A stretch of DNA of 64,000 nt, taken from Daedaleopsis sinensis. Taxonomy: Eukaryota > Basidiomycota > Agaricomycetes > Polyporales > Polyporaceae. A model generated the notes under the pieces. The model did no database searches. It had not been told where the DNA came from and saw only the letters and a program-made list of their open reading frames with translations. The DNA lies in contig CM066308.1 of the NCBI GenBank assembly GCA_033807695.1, forward strand, positions 2,046,001-2,110,000, given 5' to 3'. Below are positions 12,368 through 21,297 of the stretch, one piece after another. The number at the start of each line of letters is the position of its first letter. Position 1 is the stretch's first letter. Position numbers and translations under genes: made by a program.

Positions 12368-12737
12368 TGTTATAGTACAGACCATGGACTATCCTTTCCT
12401 TACTATACGTTACGATAGTCCCCTTCTCTTTTCTTATGGTACATCGTACAGTACTTACTAGTTACGCTGACTAGACGCTCGTTACATAATCCGTAGACGC
12501 CGCTCTATCTTTTCATCGTTCGTCTCGCTACTCTTTCCTCAGCTGTTGTCTTCACGCACACAGACTGAGGTAAGATCCACGTTCCTTTATCATACGTTCA
12601 TGTTCATGTAACTAACAGTACCATGTAGACTCGTTCCTTCGTCTAGGTACAGTATTAATGAACTTAGCTGTTGTCTTCACGCACACAGACTGAGACTCGT
12701 TCCTTCGTCTAGCCCGCTGCCCGTTCAAACTACGACA
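12368..12737 (+). repeat. 5' LTR (370 bp)
   Basis: Direct repeat with 17431-17800, same length, two substitutions seen. It begins TGT and ends ACA. A pyrimidine-rich stretch at about 12510-12540 resembles fungal transcription start regions. It contains the internal duplication described for 12541-12712. Confidence 0.96.
12541..12712 (+). repeat. Intron-containing and intron-less tandem segment inside the LTR
   Basis: A 29-base block (12541-12569) and an 18-base block (12629-12646) are separated by 59 bases that look like a complete intron: GTAAGA donor, TAACTAAC branch site, TAG acceptor (12570-12628). After a 19-base spacer the same two blocks recur (12666-12694 and 12695-12712), joined exactly where the intron would be spliced out. 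The right LTR repeats this at 17604-17775. The 29- and 18-base blocks are identical between the two units by eye. Confidence 0.93.
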
Positions 12738-12751
12738 GGTTATGAGCCCTG
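12738..12751 (+). promoter_or_regulatory. Primer binding site, matching initiator tRNA-Met anticodon arm
   Basis: GGTTATGAGCCCTG begins at the base after the left LTR. It is the reverse complement of CAGGGCTCATAACC, the anticodon stem and loop (anticodon CAT) of fungal initiator tRNA-Met as known from yeast. Priming would then use a tRNA cut in the anticodon loop, as in Drosophila copia and yeast Ty5, and not the tRNA 3' end. Confidence 0.82.
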
Positions 12752-12825
12752 TTGGATCGCTCTAGACCAACAGGAAACCCCACATCTCTATCTCTGCGCT
12801 TCCACACAGCCAAATCCCACGTTCC

Positions 12826-15800
12826 TTGCTTCTTTCGAAAATCTTCCCAGCAATACATCACACCATGCCTTCTACGACAGATACCAGCGCCACGCCAGCC
12901 CAAGCGTCTGGCACAACTCAAACACCGTCGCTATCTGCAAGTTTGTCAGCTGCTGTATCAGGTGCGCTCACACCCTCGTCCACATTCCCCTCCGGCTCCA
13001 ATCGCCTCTACGACATCGCCGCCCTCAAAAATGATGCATCAAACTTCAAGACCTGGAAGTATCGATGCCAAAAGATCCTCGAGCTCCGCGAGCTCTGGGG
13101 TATCATCTCAGGCGCGGAACCGATGCCCGACGTGAAGGCCGATCCAGACGCCTACGCGGCCTGGAAAAGGCGTGATCAGCTCGCCCAGATGCAGATCACG
13201 CTCACGCTGGAGGACGTCCCGCTGGACGGCGTAGTTCACGAGCCCACCGCACGCAAGATCTGGCTCAAGCTCATGACGAGCTACGAGGGTACCGGCAAGC
13301 AGACGATCGCGTTCCTCATATGCGATCTCTTCCGAGGCACGCTCTCTGACGAGTCCGCCATCCGCCCTCAGCTCGACGAGATGGTCCACAAGCACCATCA
13401 ACTCGTTGGCTTCGGGATCCACCTCGATGAGGTCATCGTCGCCATCGCCATGGTCGTCTCCCTTCCCCCTTCGTACAAGACCCTCAGCACGATCCTCATG
13501 TCGTCACAAGCGTCGCTCACCCCGGAGCTCGTGATCGAGCAAGTCACCGAGCACGAGAAGCAGATGAAAGGCGATCAGCAGCTCAACGCTCTCGTCGCCC
13601 GCGCTCAGCACAAGGGGAGCTCGAACGGCAACTCGTTCAAGGGCAAGGACAAGAAGAGAGGCAAGCAGGACGACGACAAGCCGACCTGCGGCCACTGCAG
13701 GAAGAAAGGGCACGTCAAGGACGAGTGCCGGAAGCTCAAGTCCGAGCAAGCAGCCGCAGCCGCCAGAGCCGCAGCGAAGAAGGACGCGGCCCCCGCAGCT
13801 CAAGCTGATCTCACCGCGAAGGTCGCCGAAGTGCACGCCGCACCCATGGCTCACCCGAGCGACGAGGTCGTCCGCCTCTACGTTGCGAAGGCCCTCCGAT
13901 CGTCAGACCCGACCCGCTGGATCATAGACTCCGGCGCGTCCGCTCCGATGAGCTCGCACCGCGACTACTTCGACACGTACAAGGTGCTGCACGCCCCGGT
14001 CCGCGTCTGGATGGGTGACGAGCGGTTCATCCTCGCCATTGGCGTAGGCTCTGTCCGCCTCTCACTCAAGGACGACGAGCAATCCGAACCGCTCGAAGTC
14101 CTGGTCCCATTCGTCTACCACGTCCCCGACCTCAACGGAAACCTGCTCTCCGTCTCCGCACTCGTCTCGCGGGGATACGCAGTCAACTTCCTCCGCAACG
14201 GCTGCAGGATCGTCGCACCAGATGGCCAATCTGTCGGCACCGTCGTGCACAAGGACGGACTGTACGTCCTCCGCGGATCCGTCAACGCTCCCGTGTCCGC
14301 CTCGATCGCCACCCTCGACGTCGATGGATCCGAGGTCTCCGACCCCGGCCCGACTCCTGACATCTCCGCACTCGTGGCACGCGCTAGCGGCGAGTCTCGT
14401 GCGACCGTACAGACCTGGCACCGCCGTCTCGCTCACATCAGCCCGGACGCCGTGATCAAGATGGTCCGCAAGGGACTGGTCAAGGGCATGGCACTCATCG
14501 GCGCATCTAAGAAGCCCGATGGAGTCTGTTCTCCGTGTCTCGCTGGCAAGCAGACTCGGAACGTCATCCCGAAGACCACGTCCGCCGAGTACCCCCGTTC
14601 CAACTACCGCATCCACTCCGACCTCTCAGGCCCCGTCCAGGTATCGACCCCGTCCGGCGAGAACTACGCCGATGTGTACGTCGATGGTTACTCACACCAT
14701 CTGACGGTCCACCTGCTCAAGGCGAAGTCCGACCAGCCGTCTACCCTGGACGCGCACATCACCCACGTGGAGAACCTAGTGGGCGAACCGGTTGCGATCA
14801 TCCGATCGGACGGTGGAGGGGAGTACGTCAACAAGGACGTCGTCGCGATCTGCAACGCACGCGGGATCAAGCACGAGCTAACGAACCCGGACACTCCACA
14901 GGAGAACGGTCTCGCGGAGCGCGCCTGGCGCACGATCTTCGACAAGGTCCGCACGATGCTCGCGGAGAGTGGCCTACCGCCGACGTACTGGGGCGAGGCC
15001 GCCAAGTACGCGGTCCACATCCTCAACATGACGCCATCCAGCGCGCTCGGGGACGAGACCACTCCACAGGAAGCCTACACCGGTGTCAAACCCTCTGTCG
15101 CGCACATCCGACCGTTCGGCTGCAAGGCACACGTCCACGTTCCTGACAAGCAGCGCAAGAAGCTCGACGCGAAGTCGCTCGAGTGCGTGCTCCTCGGCTT
15201 CTCCGAGCGCAAGAAGGCCTACCGGCTCCTGCACCGCCCCACTGGACGCATTCTGGAGTCCCGCGACGTCGTCTTCGACGAAGGGGAGCCCGACTCGGTC
15301 CCGACCCGCGTAGTCGTCTCGACGGAGCCCGTCTTCCCGTCCGAGACCGCAGGCACCCCCGCAACGCGCATCCAGTTCGTCAGCGAGGAGGACATCCCCG
15401 ATGCCCCATCGCGCAGAGCGGCTCGACCCGCTCCCGCTGCCATCCCTGATCCTCTCCCTCAGGAGGAAGACGTTGCGGATGGCGCTGCCGCACAGCCGCG
15501 CTCCCGCTCTCCTTCCCCGCCTCCGCCTCGCGCTCCGTCCCCCGCTGCCGCTGGACCCGCTCGCGCTCGACGCAATGCGGCTCCGCGCATCCCTGCCCCC
15601 TACCACGTTCCACCGCCAGAGGAACGGCGCCGCTCCTCGCGCATGCGGACTCAGCCTCTCCGGCTCGGCGAGGACCCGATCTTCAAGGTCACGTCCTACG
15701 CGCGCCGTCCTCGTGCCGCTGGAGGGGAGGAACAGGTCGCACCGGCTCCACAGCCAGTGGGCGATGATGCCGCTGAAGCAGAGCAGGAGCACGCAAACGA

Positions 15801-17403
15801 AGTGGGCGCAGAGTTCGCGCACCGCGCGTCGACTCTCAGCGACGAACCGCAGTCGTACGAGGAAGCCGTGGCACGCCCCGACGCAGACATGTGGAAGGCC
15901 GCCATGGCACAGGAGATGCTCCAATTCGTCAACACGAACCTCTTCGACGAGGTTGAGCGTCCGCGCGGCCGCAAGGTCGTTGACTGCCGGTGGGTGTTCC
16001 GCATCAAGCGGGACGCCAACAGGAACGTCGACAAGTACAAGGCCCGTCTCGTGGCCAAGGGCTTCACGCAGATCGAAGGCATCGACTATACCGAGACGTT
16101 CGCGCCCGTCGCTAAGTACACCACCATCCGCACTCTTCTCTCACTCGCCGCAAAGCACGACTGGCACATCCATCAGCTCGACGTCAAGTCCGCGTTCCTC
16201 AACGGCGACCTCGACGAGGAAATCTTCATGGAGGCCCCCAAGGGCTTCCGTGAATCGACCAAGATCGTCTGGAAGCTACGCAAGGCGCTGTATGGATTGA
16301 AGCAAGCCGGCCGCGAGTGGTACAAGAAGGTCCGCGAGGTCTTCACGGACCTCGAGTTCACGCGCAGCAACGCCGACCACGCCCTCTTCTGGCGTCGCGT
16401 CGACGGTACGATCCTCATTGTGTCCGTCTACGTTGACGACATGCTCGTTTTCTCCCCTAGCAAGGCGCTCATGGACGACCTCGAGCGTACGATGGAGAAC
16501 AACTGGGACATCACCCGTCTCGGCGACGCTCACTTCATTCTAGGCATGGAGATCAAACGCGACCGCGCTCGAAGGATCCTCACTCTCAACCAACGCCGGT
16601 ACACGCTCGACATCCTCGAGAAGCACGGCATGGCGGACTGCCGCCCTGCGCCGACCCCCATGGTGCAAAACCTAAAACTCCCGAAGCTCGACACCGCCGA
16701 GGTTGACACCCAGAAGTACCAGAGCGCCCTTGGATCGCTCATGTACCTCATGCTGGGTACACGCCCGGACATCGCGTTCGCTGTCGGCGTACTCAGCCGC
16801 CATGCGAACTGTCCCGGCAAGGAACACTGGGACGCGCTCATGCGTGTCTTCCGCTACCTCCGTGGAACTGTCGACCGCGCGCTCGTATACGACGGAAACG
16901 CTGGCAAGACCGTCGGCGCCCTCCAAGGATACGTCGACGCGGACTGGGCCGCCGACATCAACGATCGCCGCTCCATCTCGGGATTCGTCTTCTTCGTCTC
17001 CAACGCCGCCGTCAGCTGGTCCTCGAAGAAGCAGTCGTCCTGCGCTCAGTCCAGCACTGAGGCAGAGTACATCGCGATGGCCTCATCCGCCAAGGAGGCC
17101 CTCTGGTTCCGCACATTGTTTGAGGAGCTGGAGGAGATCGCGACGGACTCGCCCGAGCAAGGCACGCTGCTCCTCGTCGACAACCAGTCGGCCATGGCTC
17201 TCGCGAAGAACGCCACTTTCCACGATCGGACGAAGCACATTGCCGTTCGTCATCATTTCATTCGAGATGAGATCGAGGATGGCAACCTCCGCGCGGAGTA
17301 CGTCCCCACCGACGACCAGATCGCGGACGTCCTCACCAAGGCCCTGGCCCGCGAGAAGTTTCACAACTTCTGTGTTGACCTCGGTCTAGTTGATTTGGAC
17401 TAG
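12826..17403 (+). CDS. Copia gag-pol polyprotein (1525 aa)
   Basis: One open frame. The ATG at 12826 is first; the ATG at 12865 (MPSTTDTSATPAQ) may be the true start because the text before it is poor. Order: gag with the LYDIAALKNDASNFKTWKYR opening typical of copia gag; CX2CX4HX4C zinc knuckle (CGHCRKKGHVKDEC) near residue 288; aspartic protease with IIDSGAS near 368; H-C zinc region before the integrase near 525-570; integrase core with D (HSDLSGP) near 598, D (RSDGGGEY) near 661 and E (QENGLAER) near 693; proline/serine/alanine-rich linker near 870-930; reverse transcriptase with WVFRIKRD, LDVKSAFLNGDL and YVDDMLV near 1204; RNase H with DADWA near 1371 and SSTEAEYIA. Gag and pol share one frame with no frameshift site. 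The protein is self-processed and makes particles in which the RNA is copied. Confidence 0.97.
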   Translation: MLLSKIFPAIHHTMPSTTDTSATPAQASGTTQTPSLSASLSAAVSGALTPSSTFPSGSNRLYDIAALKNDASNFKTWKYRCQKILELRELWGIISGAEPMPDVKADPDAYAAWKRRDQLAQMQITLTLEDVPLDGVVHEPTARKIWLKLMTSYEGTGKQTIAFLICDLFRGTLSDESAIRPQLDEMVHKHHQLVGFGIHLDEVIVAIAMVVSLPPSYKTLSTILMSSQASLTPELVIEQVTEHEKQMKGDQQLNALVARAQHKGSSNGNSFKGKDKKRGKQDDDKPTCGHCRKKGHVKDECRKLKSEQAAAAARAAAKKDAAPAAQADLTAKVAEVHAAPMAHPSDEVVRLYVAKALRSSDPTRWIIDSGASAPMSSHRDYFDTYKVLHAPVRVWMGDERFILAIGVGSVRLSLKDDEQSEPLEVLVPFVYHVPDLNGNLLSVSALVSRGYAVNFLRNGCRIVAPDGQSVGTVVHKDGLYVLRGSVNAPVSASIATLDVDGSEVSDPGPTPDISALVARASGESRATVQTWHRRLAHISPDAVIKMVRKGLVKGMALIGASKKPDGVCSPCLAGKQTRNVIPKTTSAEYPRSNYRIHSDLSGPVQVSTPSGENYADVYVDGYSHHLTVHLLKAKSDQPSTLDAHITHVENLVGEPVAIIRSDGGGEYVNKDVVAICNARGIKHELTNPDTPQENGLAERAWRTIFDKVRTMLAESGLPPTYWGEAAKYAVHILNMTPSSALGDETTPQEAYTGVKPSVAHIRPFGCKAHVHVPDKQRKKLDAKSLECVLLGFSERKKAYRLLHRPTGRILESRDVVFDEGEPDSVPTRVVVSTEPVFPSETAGTPATRIQFVSEEDIPDAPSRRAARPAPAAIPDPLPQEEDVADGAAAQPRSRSPSPPPPRAPSPAAAGPARARRNAAPRIPAPYHVPPPEERRRSSRMRTQPLRLGEDPIFKVTSYARRPRAAGGEEQVAPAPQPVGDDAAEAEQEHANEVGAEFAHRASTLSDEPQSYEEAVARPDADMWKAAMAQEMLQFVNTNLFDEVERPRGRKVVDCRWVFRIKRDANRNVDKYKARLVAKGFTQIEGIDYTETFAPVAKYTTIRTLLSLAAKHDWHIHQLDVKSAFLNGDLDEEIFMEAPKGFRESTKIVWKLRKALYGLKQAGREWYKKVREVFTDLEFTRSNADHALFWRRVDGTILIVSVYVDDMLVFSPSKALMDDLERTMENNWDITRLGDAHFILGMEIKRDRARRILTLNQRRYTLDILEKHGMADCRPAPTPMVQNLKLPKLDTAEVDTQKYQSALGSLMYLMLGTRPDIAFAVGVLSRHANCPGKEHWDALMRVFRYLRGTVDRALVYDGNAGKTVGALQGYVDADWAADINDRRSISGFVFFVSNAAVSWSSKKQSSCAQSSTEAEYIAMASSAKEALWFRTLFEELEEIATDSPEQGTLLLVDNQSAMALAKNATFHDRTKHIAVRHHFIRDEIEDGNLRAEYVPTDDQIADVLTKALAREKFHNFCVDLGLVDLD

Positions 17404-17430
17404 GTAATCCGCTGATACGCTGAGTGGGCG
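17404..17430 (+). other. 3' leader end with weak polypurine tract
   Basis: The 27 bases between the stop codon and the right LTR end in GAGTGGGCG. This is the place of the polypurine tract that primes plus-strand DNA, although the tract is short and broken. Confidence 0.5.
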
Positions 17431-17800
17431 TGTTATAGTACAGACCATGGACTATCCTTTCCTTACTATACGTTACGATAGTCCCCTTCTCTTTTCTTAT
17501 GGTACATCGTACAGTACTTACTAGTTACGCTGACTAGACGCTCGTTACATAATCCGTAGACGCCGCTCTATCTTTTCATCGTTCGTCTCGCTACTCTTTC
17601 CTCAGCTGTTGTCTTCACGCACACAGACTGAGGTAAGATCCACGTTCCTTTATCATACGTTCATGTTCATGTAACTAACAGTACCATGTAGACTCGTTCC
17701 TTCGTCTAGGTACAGTATTAATGAACTCAGCTGTTGTCTTCACGCACACAGACTGAGACTCGTTCCTTCGTCTAGCCCGCTGCCCATTCAAACTACGACA
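17431..17800 (+). repeat. 3' LTR (370 bp)
   Basis: Copy of 12368-12737 with two differences by eye. Its last base A joins the following duplicated TG to form an ATG at 17800-17802 that is in frame with the host gene remnant. Confidence 0.96.
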
Positions 17801-17805
17801 TGGAT
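17801..17805. repeat. Target site duplication, right copy (TGGAT)
   Basis: Matches 12363-12367 exactly and joins the right LTR to the rest of the host gene. Confidence 0.95.
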
Positions 17806-18524
17806 ATGGTCCCAGGATTCGCCGCACCCTCCATCCTGGGCAACATCGCGTCCATTAACATCTGCAAGCACTCCATGGCGAATAAGATCAACGTGGTGCG
17901 CTTCGTCGCAAATGCGCAGGATGGCCACGGACAACTCGCGTTCGAAGTGTCGTCGCGGTCGCACGCGGAGCTCTTCCAGCTCCAGAACTCCGCGCTCTCA
18001 TCTCTGCCCACATTGCCTTCAGGCGCACCCCGGCGGCCCCGCTCACGATGCTTATCATGGCGCTCGACCTGGACTGCATCGACCCCTTCAACTGGGTTCA
18101 GCCCTTCAGCAGCACTCCGGTTCTGCAGTTTCTGCACGTCACCGACACTGCGTCGTTCGATCCCATCGCACTAGGTGCAATAGAGCTCCTCCGGGCGTTG
18201 CGTCGGCCTACGAGGGCCCGGGAGTCCGCCAATTTGAAGGGCGTCGCCGCCCCTCGCCTCGAGATGGTCGCTCTGAATAGAGTGGTGTACTCGGGGAATC
18301 TGCTAAAGGCGATTCTGACCTGCATGGTCGAGCGCACGAGCGGCAGCTACCAGGTCCGCACTGAAACCCTTCTCTTGCGCCCTACGGTCTTGGATAGCCT
18401 CACCCTCAGTTTTGTCGTTGGGCGCGCCGATGGTCCTAAGGAGGCGGACATCAAGGACTTCAGGCGGACTATGCAAACTGTGAACCCGGGCATTCGACTC
18501 TCCATTGAATCTCACCAGGTTTAG

Positions 18525-18877
18525 CAGAGGTTACCGGGAGCTCTTGATCTCCGTATATCTTGTCGTCCCCGTTATTCATCGTTGTTACTCCTGGACACGA
18601 CTCACTAGTGTATAGTACTCACCATCGCTGTCAGTATACATGTTGCGAAGTCCGAGGTCTAGCGTCAACTTGCACAGCGAATGATAGCCAGAGGGTTTTC
18701 CTCTGCAATACATTGTACAATAGTCGGCGAACCCATAACCGGTGAAGTGTGCCCAGCAACGACAGCAGGAAAGCAAAAACAAAACGAACTACTAGAGTCC
18801 TGGGAGGGCGATGGCGGGGGACCGCGGCACAAAATATGACGTCTACACGATATCAGGGGATACTACACTTCACTTCC
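18525..18877. other. Intergenic spacer
   Basis: About 350 bases between the 3' end of the broken leucine-rich gene (plus) and the 3' end of the DUF6534 gene (minus). The transcripts converge here. I see no other feature. Confidence 0.5.
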
Positions 18878-21297
18878 TCACATCTGCGTGTACGAGTATG
18901 CGTCGTTGCGGTCGTCCTTGCCGTCCTTCAAGTTGCCATGCGTACCATTTGGGCTGCGCTGTCTCTCCGTCTGCGTCTGGCTCAGTGTGCCGTCACACTG
19001 CTCGACGTCATCCTTGGGCGACTGCGAGCTCCCGGCGGGTGACACCGCCGGCGCGCTGCGGTGCTCGGAGTGCGCGATCGTCGACATGCTGAGTTTCGTC
19101 GGCGGGCGGTCGTCGTGCTCAGTGATGCCAGTCGCCGTCGTGCGAGAGAGCTGCAGCGTCTGCAGGGGGCATGGTTGTCAGTCGCCCTTCTGCAAGAGTA
19201 GCGCGAGCTCAGACATTCAGAAACAGGACCGGACGGAAGGGTGAAGCGGCATGCAATGGGTTCTACAGCCAGGAATTGGAAAGGGGGAGAGAGGAGAGAG
19301 TGATGCAGCACCAGATGTACGTTGCAGACTTACCGCAATCTGGTACTGGCGGCCCATGGCTTCTGTTGGGACATTGCTCACCGGCGTACCCGAGGCGTGT
19401 GAAAACCCCATTGAAGGGAGCGTCTCGCCCAGATTGCTGTTCATGAGCATATTCCGGAGCGTGACCCGTGAGTTGAGGCTGTATGGGCCAGTGAGGCGAC
19501 CACGTCAATAGATATGGGCCCGGTCCCTGGTGAGCTCACCTTGCAAGCATGGAGTTGGCGTACACCTTGGAGAGCGCGTTGTGAAACGCGATCCAGACGA
19601 GGGTCTGGGGCCAGATGAATTTCTGCAGAGCAGTCAGTGGGTGTCAGTACTGCGACACGCACGAATGTCTATGAGTGACTCGCCGTCGACAGGGTTAGGA
19701 TCTGGATGACGCTATAGGCGCATTAAGCGGGGCTTAGCCAACTTGAACACCGACATATTGGCGACGAATATGGGACTTACGCGGCGATTGCGCCCCGGTT
19801 GACTAAGAACACGATGAGGCGGTTCAACAACATGTTCGTGCTGCGACCGCAGCGAACGTTAAAGCACGCATTCTAAGAAGAGATATTAAAGCTTGCAACA
19901 TACTTTTTTCGAACGCCAAACTTCTCGCTCCAGAGGTACCAGCAGAGCACGACAGTGATGGAAACGTCGACAACATTGCCGAGAGCCCAGTTCGCAGTTA
20001 GCGGCCACTGAACATTATTCGTCAAGGGGAAGCTCTGAGAGGATAAGGTGGTGCGGAATAAACTATTGCATACCGTGACCTCTGGGCGATTGATCGCTTC
20101 CCAATTGTCGTCATGAATACTGAAACGCAAAGTCAGGCTTGGGTGGATGTGGCGGCTGCGAGCGGTCACGGTGAACCTACACTATGATGAAACTGGCTGA
20201 TGGGCAGCGTTGACAATATGACGTGAGCAGGATCCTGTAATGTCACCGTCGCCGCTCGCGTACCAATGACTATGCCTGAACGCATGACAGTCAGCTCTCG
20301 CACAGATCGACACGAGTTCTACGCGCAGACTCACAGAATGCTGCAAACGCAAAAAAACCCTGATTATATGCGTACCGGGATGCTCAGCGGTGCCCCTCTT
20401 GAACAGTTAGACAAGGTTCTGCTCACCAGCAACGCGGGGATGTACCAAAACTGTGACCGAACTGATAGGCAATTTCAGACAAGACGCTCCAACATCGAAG
20501 ATATGGGCACAAACGTTGATATATGCGGAAAATGAAGAACCTATGGAGGAAATGAGAATTCATATCATGGATACCGAAACAGTGAGACGCCGCCTACATC
20601 TGCACGATCAAGACAATAGTGTACTGCCCATATAACATCAGCGGTGTCTCGCAGATGCTCGTAAGTCAATACGCACTGCCACGAGGAGTTCCACCTGAGT
20701 CGAACATCACATTTCTCAGTAGAGTGGTCAGCCGGTCGGCGTTATGGCGGAACTTACTTGCGCACTCCTGGAGGTCGGCGATGTGAAACTATTAGCACCG
20801 AGGTGACAGCTCTTGGATAGAAGAACGTACCAAACTTGTGTTTGCAGTGCTGCTGGGTTCGCATAGTTCGTGATGAGGTAGAAATAGATGGCATGAGCAT
20901 TCAGGAAGAGCGTCAGTGTGTCCAGAACCCTGAGGAGATCATTCAGAATTCCGCGCAGTGTGCTTGGGCGTGTTCCGTTTACCAGACACCTGCTACCTGT
21001 ATACGTCCCCACACAAATCACCGCACCGGATGAGAAACCGTCAAAGCACCGTACAGAACGAGATGACGTACGGTCACTTTTAGGATCCATGGGTCTTTAG
21101 GGAAGTTTTCGTAGTAGTAGAGGGACTGAAGGACGGTGATTCCGTACAAGCTATAAAATCGACGTCAGGAAGAAATAATGTACGCCATGAGGGGGAACGC
21201 ACACTGCAACAATGATGGTAGAAAGGAGCATCGCGCCGTATGTGTCCCCGAGCTCGAGGTCAACGGGAGGTCCGGAGGGGTCTGGGGTGAACGGCAT
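18878..21297 (-). CDS. DUF6534-type seven-helix membrane protein, copy A
   Basis: A gene of a dozen or so exons, some very short. The ATG at 21297 opens MPFTPDPSGPPVDLELGDTY then GAMLLSTIIVAV. Next come LYGITVLQSLYYYENFPKDP, VAGVW, LDTLTLFLNAHAIYFYLITN, VELLVA, YTIVLIVQM, FFIFRIYQ, FWYIPALL, the VQWPLTANWALGNVVDVSIT exon, NMLLNRLIVFLVNRGAIAA, FIWPQTLVWIAFHNALSKVY and LNSRVTLRN, and a polar C-terminal tail ending at 18878. The mix of seven hydrophobic helices with DTLH/YFYLITNY-like and late AxxN..SKxYANS(M/L)L motifs is the fungal DUF6534 (PF20152) family, whose role is unknown. Acceptors and donors keep the frame through every exon I tested. The intron at 20930-20982 is missing from copy B. 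Expected in a membrane with the tail in the cytosol. Confidence 0.78.

Larger units (their letters stand above)
12368..17800 (+). mobile_element. Complete Ty1/copia LTR retrotransposon
   Basis: A 5433-bp element with two 370-bp LTRs that start TGTTATAG and end ACGACA (TG...CA ends), a 5-bp target duplication TGGAT, a primer binding site touching the left LTR, a 88-base leader, one uninterrupted gag-pol frame (12826-17403) and a short purine-leaning stretch before the right LTR. By eye the LTRs differ at two positions in 370 (near 12665/17728 and 12723/17786), so insertion was recent. The order integrase before reverse transcriptase places it in Ty1/copia (Pseudoviridae-type), not gypsy. It lies inside a leucine-rich host gene in the same orientation. 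All catalytic motifs looked for are present, so it may still be able to move. Confidence 0.97.
11582..18524 (+). pseudogene. F-box-family leucine-rich protein gene split by a copia element and frameshifted
   Basis: The 5' part (11582-12367) encodes leucine-rich text typical of basidiomycete F-box-family proteins (FPSLRRLALDGAY, SLRELRISRALKGIDF). I see no F-box itself, so this may be an LRR-only member. The frame is cut at LFPSLD by the retrotransposon at 12368-17800 and runs 16 codons into the LTR before a stop. Past the element the same frame resumes (DMVPGFAAPSILGNIAS) after the duplicated TGGAT. It then needs a one-base shift around 17970-17985 to continue as PELRALISAHIAF, MALDLDCIDPFNW and LQFLHVTDT to the stop at 18522-18524. 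Without the insert, the two halves plus that shift would give a protein of about 500 residues. The gene is therefore inactivated at least by the insertion. The frameshift could be real decay or a sequence error. Confidence 0.75.

Noticed and set aside
14974..15924. 316-codon ORF antisense to copia pol
   Set aside because: Lies opposite integrase and linker coding sequence; composition is that of a GC shadow.
15401..16300. 299-codon plus-strand ORF inside copia pol
   Set aside because: A shifted frame of the reverse transcriptase region, Ser/Arg/Pro-rich; the true frame has all motifs.
12368..17800. Gypsy-type classification of the retroelement
   Set aside because: Integrase precedes reverse transcriptase and the RT motif is YVDDM, which is the copia order and type.
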